From Stakelama portus (GTDB lineage: Bacteria; Pseudomonadota; Alphaproteobacteria; Sphingomonadales; Sphingomonadaceae): a stretch of DNA of 64,000 nucleotides. The notes beneath the pieces were generated by a model. It was not told the origin of the DNA. It worked only from the letters and a program-made list of their open reading frames with translations, and searched no databases. Position numbers and translations under genes: made by a program. The DNA lies in the NCBI RefSeq assembly GCF_003171655.1, contig NZ_QFZL01000001.1, positions 372,001-436,000 on the forward strand, written 5' to 3'. Positions 32,744-41,637 of the stretch are shown here, in pieces. Every line of letters begins with the position of its first letter. Within the stretch, counting starts at the first letter, position 1.

Positions 32744-35542
32744 ATGGCGGTAAATTTTTCGAATTCGATGGTCGGGCTGAGCCTGTTGACGGGAAGCAAT
32801 GTGTTTTCCAGCGGGTTGACCGACATCACCTTCGAAAGCCGCGCCGTACGCCGCGCCAAGGCGCAATTCACCATGGAGGCGACGACGCCCCCGTGGAAGG
32901 AAGAGGCCGACACCAGTCCGCTTTCCTCCCAGGCATCCGCGATCAAGCTGCTCAAAAGCTTTATCGACCGCGCGGGAACCGGCGTCGATTTTCTGCCCGA
33001 CGATATCCAGACCACTTTCACCACGTACAAGGCGCTCGACCGGCTGCGCATTCTTGCCGAAGTCGCCGCCGACAAGACGACGTCCGACGCCCAGCGCAAA
33101 TCGTTGCAGACCAGCTTTGCCAGGGGGATGGGCGAGCTTCAGGGATTCCTTGCCACGGCGCCCTCGGACAAGGTCAGCCTGTCCTTCTTTCAGCCCGCGC
33201 GGAATGTGAAATCGATCGGCATTCCGGCGCCCGATCAATATAGCATCAAGGGGCCGGCACTGGTCGACCGGCGCAGCGATGCGGTTCCGGGGCTGACCGG
33301 TCAGGAGCAGTTTTCGGTCACGCTGACCAAACCGGGCGGCAGCGACACGGTCACCGTCAATCTCGCCACCGGGCCGCAGCCGCCCTCGCTCGACGATGTC
33401 GTCAACGCGCTCAACGCCGCGATCGTGGCCGTGCCGCAGACCAATCCCGACGGCAGCGTCAAGACCGACGCCAATGGTGACCCGATCCCGCGCTGGCTTG
33501 CCCGGTTCGAAGCCGAAAAGGGGGATGAAGGCTGGGGCCTGACGCTCAAGACGCCGAGCGGTATAGAGCGGGTCACGCTCGATCAGGTCGGCGCGAAGGA
33601 CTCGCTGATCGTCGCGACCGGCCAGACCGCACTCGATGCGCCCACCGCCACGCAGGTCTTTCGCCTGGACGATCCGGCGGGCGCCGGCAGCCGCACGACT
33701 CTTGCCAGCGTGTCGGCGCTCGACCGCCAGGAAACCGAACGCAACGGCCTGTTGGGCAAGACGACGACCGAAACCCGGATCGTCTATGACCAGTTCGGCA
33801 ATCCCGAGCTGGGCAGCGACGGCAAGGTCAAGCTTGAGAAGATCAAGAAGCCCGACGTTCAGGCCGACACCGATGCCGCGGCGGTCGCCACCGACCGTTT
33901 CGGCAACAGCTATGTCGTCGGGACGACCTCCGGCGATCTGGGATCGAACCGATCCGATGGCGACGACAATCTGTTCCTCACCAAGCTGGACGGCGAAGGC
34001 AATATCGTCTGGCAGCGAAGCCTGGGGGCAGGGGGATCGTCGCAGGGTGCCGCGGTGCATGTCGCCGACGATGGCAGCGTAACCGTTGCCGGCACCGTGA
34101 ATGGCGGCTTCGGCGACATGACCACCGATGGCGACATGATGGTGGCGCGGTTCGACGAAAATGGCGACGAGCAATTCGCCACCGTCATTCGCGCAACCGG
34201 AGCCGATACGGCTCGCGCGCTTGCCGTGGCCGATGACGGTTCGATCTATGTCGGCGGCAAGGCGGCGTCGGGCGGCGGCGATGCCTTTATCGCCAAGATC
34301 GGAACCACCGGCTCCATCGTCGAACGCCGCACGATCAACATCGGCGGCAGCGAAAGCGTCAATGCGCTGGCGATCGACCAGGACGGAAATCTCCTCGCCT
34401 CGATCAACAAGAGCGGCAATGCCCAGATCTGGAAGATCGACGGCAATTCGCTCTCGACCGATCTCGGCCAGATCGACCTGGGCCGCGCCGATGCGCGCGT
34501 GATCGCGGTCGCCGACGACGGCACCATTGCGGTCGGCGGCGCCACCGAAGCGGCGATGAGCGGGACACAGGTGAACGGCACCGGTGGCGCGCGCGACGGA
34601 TTCGTCGCGACGATCGATGCCAATCTGACCGGCGCGCGTGTCACGTATCTCGGCACGGCCGAGGACGATCAGGTCGATAGCATCGCGTTCCTGAACGGCG
34701 AGCTGTATGCGGGTGGGCGTACGCGCGGCGATCTGGGCGCCACCCGGCGCGGACCGACGGACGGCTTTGTCTCGCGGATCGACATGGCGAGCGGAGCGAT
34801 CAATTCGACCAGCCAGTTCGGCCAGTCGCTGTTGCGGACCGAACCGGTGCGCATTGCCGCCGATCCGGGCGGCGCGACGACGGGTCTTGCTGCGCTCGGC
34901 TTCGGTCGTGGCACGATCAATCCCGAAACGTCCGAACTGCTGACGTCGCAGACGTCGCTGCGCGCGGGCGACAGCTTCTCGATCCGGGTGAATGACGGCG
35001 CGGCGCGCAAGATCACGATCGATGCCGGCGAGACGATGAAGACGCTGACCGAGAAGCTGAGCAAGATCACCGGTTCCAAGGCGACCGTCACTACCTCGCG
35101 CAGCAATGGCGAACGTTCGCTGCGGATCACCACCAAGGAAGGCAATTCGGTCGATCTGATCGCGGGCGCGGAAGGTCGCGACGCTTTGGAAAAGCTGGGT
35201 ATTGCCGCGCAGCGCATCGTTACGCCCGAAAAAGTGCCGGACGACGCACCCAAGGTGCGGCCGGGCGGCACCTATGGCCTGATGCTGACCGAGGCGATCA
35301 ACCTGTCGACGCTCGATGATGCCAAGATCGCGCTCAAGAAGGTGAAGGACGCAGTGTCGATGAGCCAGACCGCGTTCCGTTCGCTTTACTGGGATGACGG
35401 CAAGGCGACGATTGTCGATGGCGAGAAAAACTCCGCCTACGGCAAATATTCCACCGCGCGCGAACAATCGCAGCTCTCCAATTATCAGGCGGCGCTCGAC
35501 CGCCTTTCAAACCCCACTTCCTCCAGCTTGCTAGGATTCTGA
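32744..35542 (+). CDS. Flagellin-like/beta-propeller hybrid protein (possibly FlaEY-like)
   Basis: This 932-residue protein has flagellin-like ends: an N-terminal NSMVGLSLLTGSNVFSSGL region and a C-terminal KDAVSMSQTAFRSLYWDDG block. It also has a flagellin-IN-like segment around 740-790 (DSFSIRVNDGAARKITIDAG). The middle (about 375-680) holds repeats of the SBBP/beta-propeller type, each near a DxxGNSYVVGTT-like motif. It has no Sec signal, so flagellar export is likely. Caulobacter FlaEY, a large flagellar protein, is a possible relative, but I am not sure. It is followed by flgB in the same transcript. Confidence 0.75.
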   Translation: MAVNFSNSMVGLSLLTGSNVFSSGLTDITFESRAVRRAKAQFTMEATTPPWKEEADTSPLSSQASAIKLLKSFIDRAGTGVDFLPDDIQTTFTTYKALDRLRILAEVAADKTTSDAQRKSLQTSFARGMGELQGFLATAPSDKVSLSFFQPARNVKSIGIPAPDQYSIKGPALVDRRSDAVPGLTGQEQFSVTLTKPGGSDTVTVNLATGPQPPSLDDVVNALNAAIVAVPQTNPDGSVKTDANGDPIPRWLARFEAEKGDEGWGLTLKTPSGIERVTLDQVGAKDSLIVATGQTALDAPTATQVFRLDDPAGAGSRTTLASVSALDRQETERNGLLGKTTTETRIVYDQFGNPELGSDGKVKLEKIKKPDVQADTDAAAVATDRFGNSYVVGTTSGDLGSNRSDGDDNLFLTKLDGEGNIVWQRSLGAGGSSQGAAVHVADDGSVTVAGTVNGGFGDMTTDGDMMVARFDENGDEQFATVIRATGADTARALAVADDGSIYVGGKAASGGGDAFIAKIGTTGSIVERRTINIGGSESVNALAIDQDGNLLASINKSGNAQIWKIDGNSLSTDLGQIDLGRADARVIAVADDGTIAVGGATEAAMSGTQVNGTGGARDGFVATIDANLTGARVTYLGTAEDDQVDSIAFLNGELYAGGRTRGDLGATRRGPTDGFVSRIDMASGAINSTSQFGQSLLRTEPVRIAADPGGATTGLAALGFGRGTINPETSELLTSQTSLRAGDSFSIRVNDGAARKITIDAGETMKTLTEKLSKITGSKATVTTSRSNGERSLRITTKEGNSVDLIAGAEGRDALEKLGIAAQRIVTPEKVPDDAPKVRPGGTYGLMLTEAINLSTLDDAKIALKKVKDAVSMSQTAFRSLYWDDGKATIVDGEKNSAYGKYSTAREQSQLSNYQAALDRLSNPTSSSLLGF

Positions 35543-35547
35543 CGGTC

Positions 35548-35964
35548 ATGAGCAACACGCCCCCGATCCTCGCCGGTATCAAGACCAACATGCATTATCT
35601 GGCCGATCGCCAGCGCGTGGTGGCGGAGAATATCGCCAATGGCGAGACGCCCGGATACAAGTCGCGCGAACTGGCCCGGCCCGATTTCGGCGCGCTGGTG
35701 GATGGCGGCACCCCCGGCGTGACGCCGCCGCAGGTGCAGCTGACGCCTGCGATGCGCAGCCTGGGCGCGGTCCTCCCTGCTGGAGCGGGCAATGTGATCC
35801 GCGATACCGACATCGTCGAGACCAAGCCTGACGGCAACAACGTCACGATCGAGGACCAGCTGATGAAGATGGGCGAGATTCAGGCCGACTTCACTGCGAT
35901 GGCGAGCCTCTATCGCAAACAGCTCGGCCTGTTGAAGGCGGCGTTGGGCAAGAGCGGCGGCTGA
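35548..35964 (+). CDS. flgB: Flagellar proximal rod protein FlgB
   Basis: This 138-residue protein has the FlgB motif VVAENIANGETPGYKSRE and the C-terminal helix DFTAMASLYRKQLGLLKAAL. It is the first rod subunit on FliE. It lies 6 nt after the hybrid gene, and is separated from flgC-fliE (42823-43599), which is unusual since flgBC-fliE are commonly together. The 187-nt gap downstream (35965-36151) between convergent genes holds no gene I can support. Confidence 0.92.
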   Translation: MSNTPPILAGIKTNMHYLADRQRVVAENIANGETPGYKSRELARPDFGALVDGGTPGVTPPQVQLTPAMRSLGAVLPAGAGNVIRDTDIVETKPDGNNVTIEDQLMKMGEIQADFTAMASLYRKQLGLLKAALGKSGG

Positions 35965-36151
35965 CCCGCCACGGCGGTCGCGATACAATGCGCCCGGTGA
36001 CCAGGCGCGCGATCCGTTCGGAGTTCGTAGCCGCGTAACGTCCCGGTCGCTTCCCATCGGAAAGGCACCGGAAAACCGCCGCGTCGGGCCCGGACCGGCG
36101 AACCGCGCATCACGCGCGGGATATGCGCCGATACCCGGTGCCGGTGCGGTG

Positions 36152-36574
36152 CTACAGTTTCGTGTTGATCGAGATCGGAGCCGGGGCGTCGATGCCCTGC
36201 AGCGCGCCGCGCGCGCCATAGGTCTGGCTCTTGGTGCCGGTCAGCCGCTTTGCCTCGGCATTGATCGCCGCCATCATGTCGACCGACAATTCGATCTGGC
36301 GCGTCAGGATTTCGGCATTCACCTTGGATGCGTCGCGCAGGCGCAGGCTCGCTTCGGTCAGTGCCTCGCGCGCTTCGCCCACCAGCTTTTCGGTCCAGTC
36401 GGCGGCTTCGCGCGACAGCCGTGCGACTTCGCTTTCGATGCGCCCGGCAAGGCGGATCTTGGCATTGGCGATTTCCGGCAGGTCGCGGGTGAACGGCGTG
36501 CTGGTCAGCAGCTCGCTTTCCTCTTCCATCAGTGCCGCCAGCGATATCATCGCGTCGCAAAGCGTCGCCGTCAC
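36152..36574 (-). CDS. flgN: FlgN-like export chaperone
   Basis: This 140-residue, helical, charged protein fits a FlgN-type chaperone for FlgK and FlgL. The position right after flgI-flgJ and the length agree. Sequence identity across FlgN proteins is low, so the call leans on context. The GTG start overlaps the flgJ stop (GTGA). Confidence 0.6.
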   Translation of the reverse strand: MTATLCDAMISLAALMEEESELLTSTPFTRDLPEIANAKIRLAGRIESEVARLSREAADWTEKLVGEAREALTEASLRLRDASKVNAEILTRQIELSVDMMAAINAEAKRLTGTKSQTYGARGALQGIDAPAPISINTKL

Positions 36575-36870
36575 ATGCGGTCTCCCTGTTGCAGGCGGAT
36601 GATCTGGTCCATCACCGTCGTGGCGAGGCCGATGCCGCCGCGCCGGGCGACTTCATTGCCCAGCTTTTCGGCGAGCACGCCGCGAAACACTTCCTCGCCA
36701 TGGCCGCCCGAAAACTCGCCCGGGCCGCCCGAATTATCGAGCATCAGCTGGAACATCTGCCCCAGGAAGACGGCTTCGAACTGTTGCGCGGTTTCCGCCT
36801 GCGGCGAATGCGCCGTCACTTTGGGCATTTGCGGCCCTTGCGAGGGGGGAAGGCTGAGAGGATCCATCAT
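36571..36870 (-). CDS. flgJ: Rod-binding protein FlgJ (N-terminal domain only)
   Basis: This 99-residue protein is the FlgJ rod-binding domain (QFEAVFLGQMFQLML; GHGEEVFRGVLAEKLGNEVA). It lacks the muramidase domain of enterobacterial FlgJ, as is usual in alphaproteobacteria. The peptidoglycan-cutting role probably falls to the protein encoded at 3951. It overlaps flgI by 4 nt. Confidence 0.9.
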   Translation of the reverse strand: MMDPLSLPPSQGPQMPKVTAHSPQAETAQQFEAVFLGQMFQLMLDNSGGPGEFSGGHGEEVFRGVLAEKLGNEVARRGGIGLATTVMDQIIRLQQGDRM

Positions 36871-37973
36871 TGCACCACGATTTCTGCCTGAAGCGCGCCG
36901 GCGCTTTTCACGGCCTGAAGAATTGTGATCACGTCGCGCGGACTGACGCCGAGCGTGTTGAGCCCGTTGACCAGCGACTGGAGCGAGGGGCCGTCGATCA
37001 TCGCCAGCGATGCGCCGCCGCCATCGTCCACCGTAACCTGGCTGCGCGGTACGACGGTCGTCTGTCCGTTCGACAACGGGCCGGGCTGCGACACCTGCGG
37101 CGTTTCGGTCACGGTGATGGTCAGGCCGCCCTGCGCGATCGCGACCGGGCTGAGCCGCACATCGTCATTCATCACGACCGTGCCCGATGCTTCATTGATG
37201 ACGATGCGCGCGGGCTGATCGACCTGGATGGGCAGATCCTCGACCTGAGTGACGAGATCGACGATCGATCCGGCAAAGCCCGGCGGCGGTGCGATTTCCA
37301 CTGTCGCGGGATCGAGCATATGCGCCGCCCCCGGGAAACGGGCGTTGATCGCCCGCGTGACTCGATCGGCCGTTGTGAAATCGGGGTTGCGCAGCGCGAG
37401 CTTGAGGCTGGTCGCCGATGCGAGCGCGAACGGTATCTCGCGCTCGACGATCGCGCCGCCGGAAATCCGCGCCGACGTCGTTACGCCGCGACTGACGCTG
37501 GCCGCCGCGCCCTGACCGACAAAGCCCGAAACCGCGACCGGCCCCTGTGCGACGGCATAGATTTCGCCGTCGAGCGCGCGGAGCGGCGACACGATCAATA
37601 TCCCGCCCTGAAGGCTGGTCGCATCGCCCAGCGCAGACACCTGCACATCGATCCGCGAACCGGCGCGCGCATAGGGCGGCAGCGTTGCAGTGATCGAAAC
37701 CGCCGCGACATTCTGAGTCCGCATCTGGGTGCCGCGAATGTTGACACCCATCCGTTCGAGCATCGCCTGCATCGATTCCTCGGTGAACGGGGAATTGCGC
37801 ATGCGATCGCCCGTCCCGGCAAGGCCGACGACAAGGCCGTATCCGACCAGCTGGTTGGGGCGAACGTTCTCGACATCGACGATGTCCTTGACGCGGCTTT
37901 GCGCCGATGCCGTGCCCGCGGGCAGGGCGGCGGCGAACGCCAGCGCGATCATGACGGTTAGAATGCGATACAC
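36867..37973 (-). CDS. flgI: Flagellar P-ring protein FlgI
   Basis: This 368-residue protein has a signal peptide (residues 1-25), then the FlgI hallmarks VRPNQLVGYGLVVGLAGTGD and YARAGSRIDVQVSALGDATS. It forms the periplasmic P ring. The start is GTG with AGGGA about 9 nt upstream. It opens flgI-flgJ-flgN and is divergent from fliX. Confidence 0.95.
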   Translation of the reverse strand: MYRILTVMIALAFAAALPAGTASAQSRVKDIVDVENVRPNQLVGYGLVVGLAGTGDRMRNSPFTEESMQAMLERMGVNIRGTQMRTQNVAAVSITATLPPYARAGSRIDVQVSALGDATSLQGGILIVSPLRALDGEIYAVAQGPVAVSGFVGQGAAASVSRGVTTSARISGGAIVEREIPFALASATSLKLALRNPDFTTADRVTRAINARFPGAAHMLDPATVEIAPPPGFAGSIVDLVTQVEDLPIQVDQPARIVINEASGTVVMNDDVRLSPVAIAQGGLTITVTETPQVSQPGPLSNGQTTVVPRSQVTVDDGGGASLAMIDGPSLQSLVNGLNTLGVSPRDVITILQAVKSAGALQAEIVVQ

Positions 37974-38001
37974 GGTGTGTTCCCTGGCCGTGAAAATGCT
38001 C

Positions 38002-38015
38002 TACAATGACTTATA
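38002..38015. promoter_or_regulatory. Divergent -10 elements of flgI and fliX
   Basis: The minus strand carries TCATCCTATAAG (hexamer 38010-38015) for flgI. The plus strand carries GCTCTACAAT (hexamer 38002-38007) for fliX, a variant like that of flagellin. Confidence 0.5.
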
Positions 38016-38057
38016 GGATGAACTGCCTGTGGAGCGTGGGAGAAAGGACGTTATTCG

Positions 38058-38474
38058 GTGCGCGTCGATGGCCTGACCCCGTTGATGGCACGCACGCTGG
38101 TAAGCGCGCTGCCCAAGGTCCTGCCCAGCTTCCCGGTAAGCGAGGCGGAAGCCGCAGCCGCACGCCCTCAGCCTCACGCCGCCCAGACGCCCCAGCCGAT
38201 GCCCACCGTGGCGATGCTGGTCACTCTGTCCGCAGCCGATCCGGCGATCGAGCGCCGTCGCAAACAGGCGAAGAAAGCCACCGAAGGGCTCGACGTCCTC
38301 GAAACCGTCCATCGTGAATTGCTTGCGGGTACGCTCGATCAGGGCTCGCTTCGCGACCTTGCCGAATGGGCAAAGGCGATCGACGTGCCGGATGACCCGG
38401 TTCTCGCCGAAATCATGCGCGACATCGATCTGCGCGTGCGCGTCGAACTCGCCAAATACGACGTCGAAATCTAG
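38058..38474 (+). CDS. fliX: Class II flagellar assembly regulator FliX
   Basis: This 138-residue protein has a proline-rich N-terminal half and the conserved FliX C-terminus (RRRKQAKKATEGLDVLETV; IMRDIDLRVRVELAKYD). In Caulobacter FliX binds FlbD and couples its activity to early basal-body assembly. The divergent position next to flgI is the same there. It starts at GTG, 11 nt after AAGGA. Retention of FliX beside a FlbD with degraded catalytic motifs is notable. Confidence 0.88.
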   Translation: MRVDGLTPLMARTLVSALPKVLPSFPVSEAEAAAARPQPHAAQTPQPMPTVAMLVTLSAADPAIERRRKQAKKATEGLDVLETVHRELLAGTLDQGSLRDLAEWAKAIDVPDDPVLAEIMRDIDLRVRVELAKYDVEI

Positions 38475-38581
38475 CTCACGACCTAGGCTTTGCCGCGCAT
38501 ATTTTGCGGCCGATCGCGGCGCTCGCCGGCAAATATTTGTTAGGGCCTGCCCGCTATTCCCGGCGCTGGAAAGGGAAGGCG

Positions 38582-39706
38582 GTGTATCAGGCAAAGATCG
38601 ATCCTGGCGCATGGGCGGAGGGTCCATCCGAACGCGAAATCGTGCCGGGCAGCATGCCGATCGCGGCATTGTCCAGCGACGATGCGCGGCCTTTCTACTG
38701 GCGGGCGCTGGAACGGCAGGCCCGCTGGCCCACCCAGACGCAGGATTTCCTGACCGCGCTGCCGCCATTGCTGACCGGTCAGCAGACGCGGATCGTGCAT
38801 GTCCGGCGCGGCCGGCGGCTGACGGGGCTGGTGCCCCTGTGCCGGGACCCGGGCTATTTCGCGCGCTGGCGGCTTGCCGGCGTGCGTGAACTTTCCGAAC
38901 CTGGCGACATCGCCGCTGCTTCCGACGCGGACGCCGCCGGACTGGCACAGGCGCTGCGTCATTTGGGCAGACCGTTGGCGATCGACAGGATCTCCGCCGA
39001 TTCCAGCTTCATTCCGGCATTGCGCGCCGCGATGCGGGGGCGGGGATGGGTCGTGGTGCGACCCGCGATGCCGTGCCCCGTCATCACGCTCGACGACAGC
39101 TGGCGTGATCCGGAGGCGAAGTTCAATTCCGGGCGCCGCTCCGATTTCCGCCGGGCGATGCGCAAGGCGTCGGGGTTCGGCGGGGTGCAGCTGGAAACGC
39201 TGTCGCCCGATCTTGCGACGTTCGATGCGCTGTTCGATGAAGCGGTCGCGGTCGAGCATCGCAGCTGGAAACAGGAAGCCGGCACCTCGATCCTTGCCTG
39301 TCAGCGGCGGGAGGCGTTTTTCCGCCGTTTCCTGCGCAGCGCCGCCGCCGATGGCCGGGCGCGCATTTCCTTTCTGCGGATCGACGGTGCCGCTGTCGCG
39401 ATGCAGCTCGCGCTGGTGTGGCAGGGCCGCTACTGGCTGTTCAAGATCGGGCATGACGCCGCGTTCGACAAATGCTCTCCGGGCACGTTGCTGATGCTGC
39501 ATTGCCTGCGCGACGCGGCAGAGAGCGGCCTGCAGAGCTTCGAACTGCTCGGCGTTGCCGAACCCTGGATCGCGCGTTTCTGGACACGCGAACAGCGCGA
39601 TTGCGTGCATGTCCGCACCTATCCCGCCAACCTGCGCGGTGGCGTCGCGCTGGCGCAGGATGGATTTCGCTGGTTCCGCCAGAATGCGGTGGGGCGCCGC
39701 ACGTGA
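38582..39706 (+). CDS. GNAT/FemAB-like acyltransferase
   Basis: This 374-residue protein resembles the BioF2/CelD-like GNAT acetyltransferases. It has a C-terminal acceptor region (RISFLRIDGAAVAMQLALVW, FKIGHDAAFDKCSPGTLL) and an RRSDFRRAMRK motif in the middle. The substrate is unknown; such enzymes act on cell-surface polymers or small molecules. I chose the GTG at 38582 after AAGGGAAGG over a TTG at 38504. It ends overlapping the next gene (GTGA), so the two form an operon. It has no TCCTATAAT element. Confidence 0.7.
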   Translation: MYQAKIDPGAWAEGPSEREIVPGSMPIAALSSDDARPFYWRALERQARWPTQTQDFLTALPPLLTGQQTRIVHVRRGRRLTGLVPLCRDPGYFARWRLAGVRELSEPGDIAAASDADAAGLAQALRHLGRPLAIDRISADSSFIPALRAAMRGRGWVVVRPAMPCPVITLDDSWRDPEAKFNSGRRSDFRRAMRKASGFGGVQLETLSPDLATFDALFDEAVAVEHRSWKQEAGTSILACQRREAFFRRFLRSAAADGRARISFLRIDGAAVAMQLALVWQGRYWLFKIGHDAAFDKCSPGTLLMLHCLRDAAESGLQSFELLGVAEPWIARFWTREQRDCVHVRTYPANLRGGVALAQDGFRWFRQNAVGRRT

Positions 39707-40554
39707 AATCGAGTGCGCTGTGGCGAATGCTGCGGGATATGCGCTATTCGCTGCCGCAGCGTCTGGGCCAGTGCCTGCCCGCGCCCGATATCGGCTCCAT
39801 GCTGCGCCTGGCCATGGCGACGCGGACGCGGGGCGATGCCGTGACCGTCGGATATTTTCAGTCGGACGCCGCCGCTCCCGACACGATCGAATCTGCCTGC
39901 TGCGCGATGGCCGAACGGATCGGTGCGGCGGGGCTCGACGCCTATCTGTCGGTCAAGGCGCCGCCGCTCGGCTTTGACCAAAGCCGGATCATGGCAATCG
40001 CGCAGGCGGCCGCCGCATCGAATCTGACGATCCTGTTCGATGCGCATGCACCGAAGGATGCCGAACCGACGCTGGCACTGGCGGAGCGGCTTCTGCCCGA
40101 ATTTCCGGGAACCGGTATGGTCCTTCCCGCTCGCTGGCAGCGCAGTATCGCCGATGCGCGCCGCTTTCGCGACACGAGCGCGCGTATCCGCGTGGTGAAG
40201 GGCGAATGGCCCGATCCGCAAGGCGATCGCGGCACAGACGAAGCATCCTATCTGGAGCTGGTTGCGATGCTTGCCGGACGCGATGCACCGGTGGCGGTGG
40301 CGACGCACCGGCCCGCGCTGGCGCAGGCGGCGCTCTCGCTGCTCCGTGACGCTGGAACACCGTGCGAACTCGAACAGCTGCGCGCGCTTCCCCGCCATCG
40401 TACCGGCGCAGTCGCACGGCGGATCGGCGTGCCGGTGCGCGTCTATCTTCCCTGGGGGCCGGGCTGGTGGCCCTATGCGATCGAACAGGCAGTAGCCCGC
40501 CCCTGGTTGCCGGTCTGGATGCTGCGCGACCGGATCGGTCTTGCGGATCGATAG
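39703..40554 (+). CDS. Proline-dehydrogenase-like protein, active-site variant
   Basis: This 283-residue protein has a PRODH-like TIM-barrel pattern: YLSVKAPPLGFD, then RIRVVKGEWPDP, then PVAVATHRPAL, and PVRVYLPWGPGWWPY near the end. PutA-family enzymes oxidise proline with FAD. The C-terminal RR pair that binds the proline carboxylate is absent here (the motif reads YAIEQAVARP), so the substrate may differ. It starts with GTG overlapping the acyltransferase stop. It sits convergent with flhB and seems inserted into the flagellar cluster. Confidence 0.7.
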   Translation: MKSSALWRMLRDMRYSLPQRLGQCLPAPDIGSMLRLAMATRTRGDAVTVGYFQSDAAAPDTIESACCAMAERIGAAGLDAYLSVKAPPLGFDQSRIMAIAQAAAASNLTILFDAHAPKDAEPTLALAERLLPEFPGTGMVLPARWQRSIADARRFRDTSARIRVVKGEWPDPQGDRGTDEASYLELVAMLAGRDAPVAVATHRPALAQAALSLLRDAGTPCELEQLRALPRHRTGAVARRIGVPVRVYLPWGPGWWPYAIEQAVARPWLPVWMLRDRIGLADR

Positions 40555-40560
40555 CCGCGC

Positions 40561-41634
40561 TCAGCGGCGTTTCTTCGCGATCTTCAGAACATAGCTGATG
40601 ACTTCGGCCACTGCGGCATAATGTTCGACCGGGATCGGGCGGTCGAGCTCGGCCTGGGCATAGAGGGCGCGGGCGAGCGGGCGGTTCTCGACGATCGGGA
40701 TATTATGCTCGCCTGCGATGGCGCGGATCTTGAGCGCGATGGCGTCGACACCCTTGGCCACCACGATCGGCGCCGCCATGGCGCCATGGTCATATTGCAA
40801 GGCGACGGCGAAGTGGGTGGGGTTGGTGATGATCACGGCCGCCTCGGGCACTTTCTGCATCATGCGGCTGCGCGAACGCTGCATCTGGATCGAGCGGATC
40901 TTGCCCTTGATATGCGGATCGCCTTCGCTGTTCTTGTGCTCGTCCTTCACTTCCTGCAGCGACATGCGCATCTTTTGCATGAAGGCGCGGCGTTGCCAGA
41001 AGATGTCGAACAGCGCGAGCGCACCAGCGAGCATCGCGACCGGTTGCAGCATCGCATAGACAATCGCAAAGGCGTGCTTGCCGATCTCCGCCGGATCGAT
41101 ACCGACCAGCCGGTCGATCCCCGCCGCATGCGGCCAGGCGATCCACAGCGAAACGCCGCCGACCAGCAACAGCTTGGTCAGCGTCTTGGCAAATTCGACC
41201 AGCGCCATCTTGCCGAACAGCCGGCCAAAGCCCTTGGCCGGATTGAATTTCGACCATTTCGGCTTGAGCCGGGCCCAGGAAAGCGTCGGCATTCCGCCCT
41301 GTATCAGCCCGCCGATCAACGCGCAGGCGAACAAGGCGCCGAGCACCGGCATCAGCGCGCCCCCGACATGGCCGAGCACGCCGATCATGAAATTCTGCGC
41401 ACCCTGTGGTTCCAGCCGGTAATCGTCGGCATTGCCCCATAGCCGGACGAACATCGCGCCCAGCGAATGCACCGTCCAGCTGCCGACGCCTGCCAGCACG
41501 ATCAGCATGCCAACGAATACCGCGGCGTGCTTGACCTCCGGCGCGGTGACCGTCTCGCCGCGTTTTCGGGCGTCCTCCAGCTTCTTGGGCGTCGGATCTT
41601 CGGTTTTCTGATCCTTGTCGGGTGCCTCGGACAT
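40561..41634 (-). CDS. flhB: Flagellar export specificity protein FlhB
   Basis: This 357-residue protein has four membrane segments and the autocleavage site NPTH (AAVIITNPTHFAVALQY). Cleavage between Asn and Pro lets FliK switch export from hook to filament substrates. The N-terminal motif KTEDPTPKKLEDARKRG is typical. It follows fliR by 3 nt and ends the flgC-fliE-fliQ-fliR-flhB run. Confidence 0.96.
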   Translation of the reverse strand: MSEAPDKDQKTEDPTPKKLEDARKRGETVTAPEVKHAAVFVGMLIVLAGVGSWTVHSLGAMFVRLWGNADDYRLEPQGAQNFMIGVLGHVGGALMPVLGALFACALIGGLIQGGMPTLSWARLKPKWSKFNPAKGFGRLFGKMALVEFAKTLTKLLLVGGVSLWIAWPHAAGIDRLVGIDPAEIGKHAFAIVYAMLQPVAMLAGALALFDIFWQRRAFMQKMRMSLQEVKDEHKNSEGDPHIKGKIRSIQMQRSRSRMMQKVPEAAVIITNPTHFAVALQYDHGAMAAPIVVAKGVDAIALKIRAIAGEHNIPIVENRPLARALYAQAELDRPIPVEHYAAVAEVISYVLKIAKKRR

Positions 41635-41637
41635 GGC

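Noticed and set aside
32600..35467. 955-codon ORF on the minus strand opposite the hybrid gene
   Set aside because: High G+C leaves long open antisense frames. The plus-strand frame has flagellin-like and propeller motifs; the minus frame shows low-complexity Arg/Ala/Gly text with no motif.
35965..36151. Possible cyclic-di-GMP riboswitch in the flgB-flgN gap
   Set aside because: Some GC-rich stems are present but the conserved GEMM core sequences are not, and both flanking genes converge on the gap.
35910..36560. 216-codon minus-strand frame across flgN and the flgB gap
   Set aside because: It is out of frame with flgN, and the flgJ-flgN coupling supports the other frame.
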